This document shows, piece by piece, positions 1 through 5,552 of a stretch of DNA of 5,552 nt (positions are counted from its first letter, which is position 1; each line of letters begins with the position of its first letter). The DNA comes from Burkholderiaceae bacterium. GTDB lineage: Bacteria > Pseudomonadota > Gammaproteobacteria > Burkholderiales > Burkholderiaceae. The position numbers and the translations under genes were made by a program. The stretch spans positions 1 through 5,552 of the forward strand of contig CANBYN010000134.1 in NCBI GenBank assembly GCA_947373615.1, written 5' to 3'. The notes under the pieces were generated by a model. The model had not been told where the DNA came from. It searched no databases and was given only the letters and a program-made list of their open reading frames with translations.

Positions 1-1337
1 GGAATACGATACTCGAGACGGGTACGTCCTTTACCATCACTTACCATGTCCTGCAATTCACCTTTGCGCTTACCTAAATCTTCCATAACCGCACCCTGAG
101 TGGCATCTTCTACGTCAACCGTTAAGTTTTCGTATGGCTCCATCTTTACACCATTCTCCTCATGGAATACGACACGTGGGCGTGAAACTGCCATCTCATA
201 GCCTTCACGACGCATTGTTTCCACCAAAATAGTGAGATGCAATTCACCGCGACCAGAAACCTCAAAAACAGTATCGTCATCAGTCTCTTTAACACGCAAA
301 GCCATATTGGACTTAAGCTCACGATCCAAGCGCTCGCGAATTTGACGGCTAGTAACAAACTTACCTTCACGTCCAGCAAAGGGGCTGGTATTGACCATGA
401 AATTCATGGTCAAGGTGGGCTCATCAATTTTTAACATTGGCAATGCTTCTGGTTTATCAACCGCACATACGGTTGTTCCAATGGCCAACTCTTCAATACC
501 ATTAATCAAAGCAATATCGCCGGCAATAGCTTCATCTACAATTTCACGCTCAAGACCTTTGAACTTCAGCACTTGGTTGACACGGCCTTTAAACGGCACA
601 CCATCAGGGCCATTCATGCAAATAACTTCCATACCAGATCTAACACGTCCACGATTTACACGGCCAATACCAATTTTCCCTACATAACTGTTGTAGTCGA
701 TAGAAGAGATCTGAAATTGCAAGGGACCATCTGGGTCATCATCGCGGACAGGTACATGTTCTAAAACAGCATCAAACAATGGACGCATATCGCCATCGCG
801 AACATCCTCACTTATACCTGCGTAACCGTTTAAGCCTGAAGCATAGATGATTGGGAAATCTAACTGCTCTTCTGTTGCGCCGAGCTTATCAAATAATTCA
901 AAAGTTGCGTTGATCACGTAGTCACAACGTGCACCTGGACGGTCAACCTTATTAATCACAACGATAGGCTTCAAACCGAGAGCTAAAGCTTTCTTGGTAA
1001 CGAAGCGAGTTTGTGGCATTGGACCTTCTACCGCATCAACCAGTAGCAATACACCGTCAACCATAGACAGTACACGCTCTACTTCGCCTCCGAAGTCAGC
1101 ATGTCCTGGGGTATCTACAATATTGATATGGGTGCCATCGTATTCCACTGCACAGTTCTTGGACAAAATAGTAATCCCGCGCTCTTTTTCTAGATCATTT
1201 GAGTCCATGACGCGTTCTGTCATTTTTTCATTCGCACGGAATGTGCCAGATTGGCGCAAGAGTTGGTCTACCAACGTCGTTTTTCCGTGGTCAACGTGGG
1301 CAATAATGGCGATATTACGAAGTGCGCGTTTAGTCAT
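1..1337 (-). CDS. typA: Ribosome-associated translational GTPase TypA/BipA, 5' part (C-terminus cut by window edge)
   Basis: TypA (BipA) is a GTPase of the EF-G/LepA class that binds the ribosome and is linked in other bacteria to 50S assembly, low-temperature growth and stress. The frame is open from ATG at 1337 to the left edge: 445 full codons plus two bases, against about 600 residues in the family, so the end of domain V and the TypA-specific C-terminal domain lie outside. Visible motifs are G1 AHVDHGKT (13-20), switch I RGITI (53-57, Thr56), G3 DTPGHADF (75-82), G4 NKVD (129-132) and a G5-like YASG (165-168). The beta-barrel domain II and an EF-G-like domain III follow, and RKGELQDM (424-431) matches the family's domain V region. 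The start agrees with the usual MxxxLRNIAIIAHVDHG opening; a weak AGAAG ribosome site lies upstream. It follows truB after 61 nt and may have its own promoter. No frameshift or missing GTPase residue is seen. Confidence 0.98.
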   Translation of the reverse strand, partial: MTKRALRNIAIIAHVDHGKTTLVDQLLRQSGTFRANEKMTERVMDSNDLEKERGITILSKNCAVEYDGTHINIVDTPGHADFGGEVERVLSMVDGVLLLVDAVEGPMPQTRFVTKKALALGLKPIVVINKVDRPGARCDYVINATFELFDKLGATEEQLDFPIIYASGLNGYAGISEDVRDGDMRPLFDAVLEHVPVRDDDPDGPLQFQISSIDYNSYVGKIGIGRVNRGRVRSGMEVICMNGPDGVPFKGRVNQVLKFKGLEREIVDEAIAGDIALINGIEELAIGTTVCAVDKPEALPMLKIDEPTLTMNFMVNTSPFAGREGKFVTSRQIRERLDRELKSNMALRVKETDDDTVFEVSGRGELHLTILVETMRREGYEMAVSRPRVVFHEENGVKMEPYENLTVDVEDATQGAVMEDLGKRKGELQDMVSDGKGRTRLEYRI

Positions 1338-1369
1338 GTGAAGCTTCTAAAGTTAAAAATATAAAAAGG

Positions 1370-1398
1370 GTTATAAATAATTTTGATTGTTATGGTAA
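1370..1398 (-). promoter_or_regulatory. Possible sigma70-type promoter for typA in the truB-typA gap
   Basis: On the minus strand the bases directly after the truB stop read TTACCA (1393-1398; 4 of 6 match to TTGACA), then a 17-nt spacer, then TATAAC (1370-1375; 5 of 6 match to TATAAT). A start about 7 nt downstream would leave a leader of roughly 25 nt before the typA ATG. The spacing is ideal, but the gap is very AT-rich and such boxes arise easily by chance, so this is a candidate only. No hairpin followed by a T-run is seen in the gap, so read-through from truB remains possible. Confidence 0.35.
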
Positions 1399-2307
1399 CT
1401 AGGCTTGAGAAATCAAGCGTTTTGGATGCAATACCCCAGAACGCCAGTCGGCAGTGCCAATAAAGTTATGGGGTGCTGCGGTGGCACGATAAATACGAAC
1501 CAAGGCTTCAATGGATGGCAGATTAAGCGGGACTCTTTGTCCCATCTCAAGACGCTTAGCCTGTTGCTCGTCAACGGTGAGGTGCGGCAAAGTTTGTAAA
1601 AGTGCATCCACTGGCAAAATATAGTTAGCACTATTTTGTAGCCCGCTTTGAATCGATTCAATCGTAAAGGACTGCTCTAAAGTTAAGTGCCCTACTTCGG
1701 TGCGGCGAAGACCAACTAAATGTGCGCCGCAACCTAATGCATTGCCAAGATCTTCAGCCAATATCCGAATGTAAGTACCTTTACTGCAAGAAACTTCTAA
1801 GGTTGCTTCTGGCCATTCAATATTCGTCCAGCGAATATGATGAATTGTGATTTCACGTGGTGCGCGCTCTAACTCAATACCAGCACGAGCATATTCATAT
1901 AAAGGCTTGCCGTCACGTTTAAGCGCGGAATACATCGGTGGAATCTGAGAAATTAAACCAGTAAATTTGGGGAGCAATGCATCTAAGGCTATTTGAATAG
2001 CTTTTGCATCATCAAATACAGGTAATGCGAATTCTTCAACAATCTGACCTTCAGCATCACCAGTATCGGTGCGGGCACCAAATTTCACTCGAGCAATATA
2101 CGTCTTGTCAGCTTCCAACAAATCCTGTGAATACTTAGTGGCTTCACCCAAGCAAATTGGTAATAAGCCAGTTGCCATTGGATCTAAAGTGCCTGTGTGC
2201 CCAGCTTTATCAGCATTAAAGGCACGCTTGACAGCAGTGACCGCACCCTGGGAACTCAATCCAAAAGGCTTATCAAGCAACACTACGCCGTCGATACGAA
2301 TAGCCAT
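1399..2307 (-). CDS. truB: tRNA pseudouridine(55) synthase TruB
   Basis: TruB isomerises uridine 55 in the T-loop of most elongator tRNAs to pseudouridine and also acts as a tRNA folding chaperone in the cytoplasm. The protein has 302 residues, close to the roughly 300-315 usual for the family. The opening DGVVLLDKPFGLSS (6-19) is typical. The catalytic motif is KAGHTGTLDPMATG (34-47) with Asp42 as nucleophile, equivalent to E. coli Asp48. DKTY (67-70) supplies the active-site tyrosine. PPMYSALK (123-130) and CSKGTYIR (174-181, Arg181) are the other conserved active-site blocks, followed by LRRTEVG (200-206). The last 65 or so residues form the C-terminal RNA-binding (TruB_C/PUA-like) region. 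It starts 3 nt after the rbfA stop with a GAGG (2319-2322) 11 nt upstream, inside rbfA, so coupling to rbfA translation is likely. All expected catalytic residues are present. Confidence 0.98.
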   Translation of the reverse strand: MAIRIDGVVLLDKPFGLSSQGAVTAVKRAFNADKAGHTGTLDPMATGLLPICLGEATKYSQDLLEADKTYIARVKFGARTDTGDAEGQIVEEFALPVFDDAKAIQIALDALLPKFTGLISQIPPMYSALKRDGKPLYEYARAGIELERAPREITIHHIRWTNIEWPEATLEVSCSKGTYIRILAEDLGNALGCGAHLVGLRRTEVGHLTLEQSFTIESIQSGLQNSANYILPVDALLQTLPHLTVDEQQAKRLEMGQRVPLNLPSIEALVRIYRATAAPHNFIGTADWRSGVLHPKRLISQA

Positions 2308-2310
2308 GAA

Positions 2311-2679
2311 TTATTTGGCCTCGTCTTTACGATCACTATCTACTGCTTGATCAATCAATCGAGACATCTCTATGCCATGTTCAACTGAGCTGTCATAGTG
2401 AAAATGCAATGTTGGTACAGTGTGAATATGCAAACGCTTAAACAGTAAGGAGTGTAAGTAGCCAGCCTTATCCTGGAGCGCCTTTAAAGCGTGTTCAGGT
2501 TCTGCACCCAAAACGGTGAAAAACACTTTGGCGTGTGCCAAGTCAGGAGTGAGTTCAATACTTTGCAAAGTAATTAAACCCAAGCTAGGACTGCGCAATT
2601 CACGCGGAATAAGTTCGGCCAGATCTCGCTGAATTTGATCGGCGAGACGCTGGTTACGATGCGGGCTAGTTTTATGCAT
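2311..2679 (-). CDS. rbfA: 30S ribosome-binding factor RbfA
   Basis: RbfA binds the immature 30S subunit near the 5' end helix of 16S rRNA and helps late maturation and cold adaptation; it is a single type II KH-fold protein. The 122-residue product is a normal length. The N-terminal RNQRLADQIQRDLAELI helix (8-24), the central LGLITLQSIELTPDLAHAKV strand region (33-52) and the C-terminal block KAGYLHSLLFKRL (71-83) followed by TVPTLHFHYDSSVEHG (87-102) are family hallmarks. The AxG-type kink of the RbfA KH fold corresponds to the DKAGY region. The tail after about residue 112 is short, charged and probably disordered. The gene starts 5 nt after the infB stop with no strong Shine-Dalgarno (only TAAG overlapping that stop), so expression probably relies on ribosomes finishing infB. 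It is followed 3 nt later by truB. The infB-rbfA-truB order independently supports the call. Confidence 0.97.
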   Translation of the reverse strand: MHKTSPHRNQRLADQIQRDLAELIPRELRSPSLGLITLQSIELTPDLAHAKVFFTVLGAEPEHALKALQDKAGYLHSLLFKRLHIHTVPTLHFHYDSSVEHGIEMSRLIDQAVDSDRKDEAK

Positions 2680-2684
2680 ATTAC

Positions 2685-5450
2685 TTAGAGTGAGCGCGCC
2701 ACTTCAGTTACTTCAAATACCTCAAGTTGGTCACCTTCTTTAATATCGTTATAACCTTTAAGTGATAGACCGCACTCAACGCCAGCACGAACTTCCTTAG
2801 CATCATCTTTGAAACGCTTAAGCGAATCGAGCTCGCCAGTCCAGACAACTACGTTATCACGTAGGAGACGAACACTTGAAGTACGTTTAACGACACCATC
2901 AACTACTAAGCAACCTGCAATCGCTCCGACTTTAGATACCAAGAAGACTTGACGAACATCAACTAGACCCGTGATTTCTTCTTTCTTATCCGGAGTCAAC
3001 ATGCCACTCAATGCCAATTTCACTTCATCAACGGCATCATAAATAATGTTGTGATAACGAATATCTATGCCATTATTTTCGGCCAACTTCCGAGCAGCAG
3101 CATCTGCACGTGAGTTAAAGCCAATAATGACTGCCTTAGAAGCAACCGCTAAATTCACGTCAGTTTCTGTAATACCACCTACAGCAGCATGAACAATTTG
3201 GACTTTAACTTCAGGGGTAGATAACTTCATTAAAGATTGAGCCAAGGCTTCTTGAGAGCCCTGAACGTCTGCCTTAATAATAAGAGGCAGCAATTTCGCC
3301 TCAATAGCACCTTCACCCATGTTTTCCATCATGTTTTCGAGTTTGACTGCTTGCTGTTTTGCTAACTTCACGTCGCGGAACTTACCTTGACGGAAGAGTG
3401 CAATCTCACGAGCTTTACGCTCATCAGGAACCACTTGCACTGACTCGCCTGCCGCAGGAACTTCAGATAAACCTTGAATCTCAACTGGAATAGATGGACC
3501 AGCTTCATTACATGGCTTACCGTTCTCATCCATCATCGCGCGAACGCGGCCGAATGTAGAGCCAGCTAGCAACATGTCACCGCGCTTAAGTGTTCCAGAT
3601 TGAACTAAAACGGTAGCAACAGGACCTTTGCCTTTATCCAATCGTGCTTCAATGACCAATCCTTGGGCGGGAGCATCTTTAGGCGCTTTAAGTTCTAGAA
3701 TTTCAGCTTGCAAAAGTACGTTCTCTAACAAAGCATCAATGCCTTCGCCAGTTTTTGCGGACACAGAAATAAATGGCACGTCGCCACCGTATTCTTCAGG
3801 AACAACTTGCTCTGCTACCAATTCAGTTTTGACTCGTTCAGAATTAGCTTCTGGCTTATCAATCTTATTAATTGCAACAACTAAAGGCACGCCACCGGCA
3901 ACTGCATGGTGAATCGCTTCTTTTGTTTGCGGCATCACGCCATCATCTGCTGCTACAACCAAGATCACGATATCAGTTGCCTTAGCACCACGTGCACGCA
4001 TCGCCGTAAAGGCTTCGTGACCCGGAGTATCGAGGAAAGTAATCATGCCACGTGGGGTTTCTACGTGGTATGCACCGATATGCTGCGTAATACCGCCCGC
4101 TTCGCCTGTGGCAACTTTGGCCGCGCGAATTTTGTCCAGTAAGGAAGTTTTACCGTGGTCAACGTGACCCATCACAGTAACTACTGGAGGGCGTGGCAAT
4201 AACTCTGCATCGTGACCATCAGTTCCTAGATCTAAGTCTGGATCATCCAATTTAGCAGCAAGTGCTTTATGACCCATTTCTTCCACGAGGATCATGGCAG
4301 TATCTTGGTCAAGCACTTGATTGATTGTCACCATCTGACCCATACCCATCAAAAGCTTAATAACCTCGGCACTCTTTACGGCCATTGCATGGGCTAACTC
4401 AGCAACAGTAATTGTTTCAGGTACATGAACATCACGTACAACTGGTTCAGTTGGGACCTGAAAATTGGTATCAACGTTAGCTTCAGCAATTTGGCGCTGC
4501 TTCTTACGACCACCCCCTGAACGCCAGCCACCAACACCACCAGAAGAATCGCCTCGAGTCTTCAATCCGCCAGGTTTCTTTGCGCCTTCTTCTTGCCAAG
4601 TGGAAGATGTCTCGGAGGATTTGATTGTTTTGCCGCCAACTTTAGCAACGGCTTTTTTCTTATCATCAGCACCTTCAACTTTTGCTGGCTTATGCAAAGT
4701 ACCTTTTTTGGCTTCTTCAGCAGCAATTTCACTTGGCGCCTTGAGAACGCGAGCGGGCGCGCTCATCATGTCACGAATTGCTAAAGCTTCAGCTTCAGCA
4801 GCAGCGCGACGAACACGAATATCCGCTAACTCTTTTTCCTTGCTTACAGCAATCTCTTTAGCCGCTTTATCAGCTTGAGATTTTTTTTCAGCTGCAACTG
4901 CAACAGCGTCTGGAGCTTTGTCAGCAAGATGCTCTTCCTTTTCAACAATAGGAGTAGCCACTTCTTTTTGACGAGCTTCTTCAGCAGCCCTCATCTCCGC
5001 CTCTTGTCGAGCCAATAACTCAGCGTGACGTGTCGCCTCAGCTGCGCGTTTCTCCAACTCTTCTTCAGAAATAACTGACTTTGCCGGCGCAGCCTTGGTT
5101 TCAGCCACTACTGGAGCAACCTCTACTGGAGGTGCTTCAGGTGCTTTATCGCCAGCTTTTACCAACACGCGCTTTTTGCGCACCTCTACTTGCACGGTGC
5201 GAGTACGACCAGCAGAATCTGCCTGACGAATTTCAGAGCTTTCGCGCTTAATTAAAGTAATCTTTTTGCGTGCGCCTGCATCAGCATTACCATGTGCTTT
5301 TTGCAAATGCTCGAGCAGGACTGTTTTATCCTTTTCGGTAATGCTATCGTCCTCAGAACCTTTTTCGATACCGGCCGACTTCAGCTGATCCAATAGGTCT
5401 GATGCGGTACGTTTTAATTCTTTAGCGAGTACTTTTACTGTTGTTGCCAT
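2685..5450 (-). CDS. infB: Translation initiation factor IF-2
   Basis: IF2 is the GTPase that places fMet-tRNA on the 30S subunit and promotes 50S joining. The product has 921 residues, slightly longer than the roughly 890 of E. coli. Residues 1-52 form an IF2_N module (VKVLAKELKRTASDLLDQL). Residues 60-98 are basic, and 127-225 are a long Ala/Glu/Lys/Arg-rich helical stretch. A flexible Gly-rich linker follows (304-317). A second IF2_N-type module lies at about 339-395. The G domain carries G1 GHVDHGKT (428-435), GGITQHIG switch I (452-459), G3 DTPGH (474-478), G4 NKID (528-531) and G5 SAK (564-566). Beta-barrel domain II spans about 595-680, the IF2-specific domain about 710-815, and the initiator-tRNA-binding C-terminal barrel about 820-921. 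The start is supported by a clear ribosome site 6 nt upstream. It follows nusA by 13 nt. Oddities are an A8 run in codons 188-190 and a candidate internal start at Met153. Confidence 0.99.
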   Translation of the reverse strand: MATTVKVLAKELKRTASDLLDQLKSAGIEKGSEDDSITEKDKTVLLEHLQKAHGNADAGARKKITLIKRESSEIRQADSAGRTRTVQVEVRKKRVLVKAGDKAPEAPPVEVAPVVAETKAAPAKSVISEEELEKRAAEATRHAELLARQEAEMRAAEEARQKEVATPIVEKEEHLADKAPDAVAVAAEKKSQADKAAKEIAVSKEKELADIRVRRAAAEAEALAIRDMMSAPARVLKAPSEIAAEEAKKGTLHKPAKVEGADDKKKAVAKVGGKTIKSSETSSTWQEEGAKKPGGLKTRGDSSGGVGGWRSGGGRKKQRQIAEANVDTNFQVPTEPVVRDVHVPETITVAELAHAMAVKSAEVIKLLMGMGQMVTINQVLDQDTAMILVEEMGHKALAAKLDDPDLDLGTDGHDAELLPRPPVVTVMGHVDHGKTSLLDKIRAAKVATGEAGGITQHIGAYHVETPRGMITFLDTPGHEAFTAMRARGAKATDIVILVVAADDGVMPQTKEAIHHAVAGGVPLVVAINKIDKPEANSERVKTELVAEQVVPEEYGGDVPFISVSAKTGEGIDALLENVLLQAEILELKAPKDAPAQGLVIEARLDKGKGPVATVLVQSGTLKRGDMLLAGSTFGRVRAMMDENGKPCNEAGPSIPVEIQGLSEVPAAGESVQVVPDERKAREIALFRQGKFRDVKLAKQQAVKLENMMENMGEGAIEAKLLPLIIKADVQGSQEALAQSLMKLSTPEVKVQIVHAAVGGITETDVNLAVASKAVIIGFNSRADAAARKLAENNGIDIRYHNIIYDAVDEVKLALSGMLTPDKKEEITGLVDVRQVFLVSKVGAIAGCLVVDGVVKRTSSVRLLRDNVVVWTGELDSLKRFKDDAKEVRAGVECGLSLKGYNDIKEGDQLEVFEVTEVARSL

Positions 5451-5456
5451 GCACTA

Positions 5457-5463
5457 CTTCCTC
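5457..5463 (-). promoter_or_regulatory. Shine-Dalgarno sequence of infB
   Basis: GAGGAAG on the minus strand begins directly after the nusA stop codon and lies 6 nt before the infB ATG at 5450. It is the clearest ribosome site in the window and fixes the infB start. Its place in the nusA-infB gap shows that infB can recruit ribosomes independently of nusA, unlike rbfA just downstream. Confidence 0.8.
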
Positions 5464-5552
5464 TCATGAAGTAAACCAATGTTCGCGCGCTTTCATGATG
5501 AGCGTTTTCGCAGTTTCTTCGTCAATTTGTGTCGCCTCAACCAGCTCATCAA
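5464..5552 (-). CDS. nusA: Transcription termination/antitermination factor NusA, C-terminal 28 residues (5' part outside window)
   Basis: NusA binds RNA polymerase and nascent RNA and modulates pausing, termination and antitermination. Only the last 28 codons and the stop (TGA, 5464-5466) are inside the window, with two bases of a preceding codon. The residues begin DELVEATQIDEETAK and end LIMKAREHWFTS. This matches the end of the second C-terminal acidic helix-hairpin-helix repeat, where E. coli NusA has a DELADIEGLTDEKA-type stretch followed by LIMAARN. The position immediately upstream of infB, where nusA sits in nearly all proteobacteria, supports the assignment. Nothing can be said about the N-terminal, S1 or KH domains. 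It was found by translating the right edge, since the fragment has no start codon here. Confidence 0.93.
   Translation of the reverse strand, partial: DELVEATQIDEETAKTLIMKAREHWFTS

Noticed and set aside
304..317. Gly/Arg-rich segment of IF2 (residues 304-317; bases about 4500-4541) as a possible foreign insertion
   Set aside because: The coordinates 304-317 given here are residues of infB. Gly-rich flexible linkers before the second IF2_N-type module are normal in betaproteobacterial IF2, and base composition does not change there.
146..379. Minus-strand 77-codon frame inside typA
   Set aside because: It is out of frame with the continuous TypA reading frame, which covers the same bases with conserved EF-G-like domain sequence. 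It is a shadow, not a separate gene.
994..1341. Plus-strand open frame of 115 codons opposite the start of typA
   Set aside because: It is antisense to the TypA G domain, which has all conserved GTPase motifs on the minus strand. The plus-strand product is Ser/Thr-rich with no family resemblance.
1340..1347. GAAGCTTC palindrome overlapping the typA ribosome site, and a TTTAG/CTAAA pairing around the start codon
   Set aside because: An 8-bp self-complementary site leaves no loop for a hairpin, and the 5-bp AU-rich pairing is too weak to propose translational control.
4465..4878. Plus-strand open frame of 137 codons opposite the infB N-terminal region
   Set aside because: It lies fully antisense to the Ala/Glu/Lys-rich and linker segment of infB, whose codon bias removes stops on the other strand. 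It shows no recognisable domain, and infB itself is certain.
5464..5498. Inverted repeat TCATGAA / TTCATGA around the nusA end as a possible terminator or attenuator
   Set aside because: The arms are only 7 bp and AT-rich, the loop is 21 nt, no T-run follows on the minus strand, and most of it is nusA coding sequence. It is probably chance.
1..5552. Search for CRISPR repeats, tRNA/rRNA genes, insertion sequences, phage or defence genes
   Set aside because: None was seen. The window is almost wholly filled by five conserved housekeeping genes, and the only gaps are 61, 13, 5 and 3 nt.

Overview
The window is a block of translation and RNA-maturation housekeeping genes, all on the minus strand. 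Read in the direction of transcription, from the right edge to the left, the order is nusA (3' end only), infB, rbfA, truB, typA/bipA (5' part only). The order nusA-infB-rbfA-truB with a BipA-type GTPase directly after truB is, from general knowledge, typical of Betaproteobacteria of the order Burkholderiales. The proteins fit this: a long IF2 of 921 residues with two N-terminal IF2_N-type modules, and a NusA tail ending in a LIMKAREHWF-type sequence. Base composition by eye is only moderate in GC, with many A/T-ending codons, which is low for the order and suggests a small-genome freshwater lineage such as Polynucleobacter or a relative. That taxonomic call is inference.

Layout: 5464-5552 is the last 28 codons of nusA. 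A 13-nt gap carrying a clear Shine-Dalgarno sequence leads into infB (2685-5450, complete). rbfA (2311-2679, complete) starts 5 nt after the infB stop, and truB (1399-2307, complete) starts 3 nt after the rbfA stop, so these genes look like one co-transcribed, partly translationally coupled unit. A 61-nt AT-rich gap (1338-1398), with a plausible sigma70-type promoter and no recognisable terminator, separates truB from typA (1-1337). typA runs off the left edge with 445 codons visible. There is no gene-free stretch longer than 61 nt.

Functionally the genes belong together. NusA controls transcript elongation and termination. IF2 brings initiator tRNA to the small subunit and drives subunit joining. 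RbfA matures the 30S subunit. TruB makes the T-loop pseudouridine of tRNAs. TypA/BipA is a ribosome-associated GTPase linked to assembly and stress or cold adaptation.

I found no mobile element, CRISPR array, RNA gene or undescribed system. The second-look items are small: a possible internal start in infB that would give a short IF2 isoform, an in-phase A8 slippery run in infB, a perfect 11-bp-arm palindrome inside typA, and the possible typA promoter.
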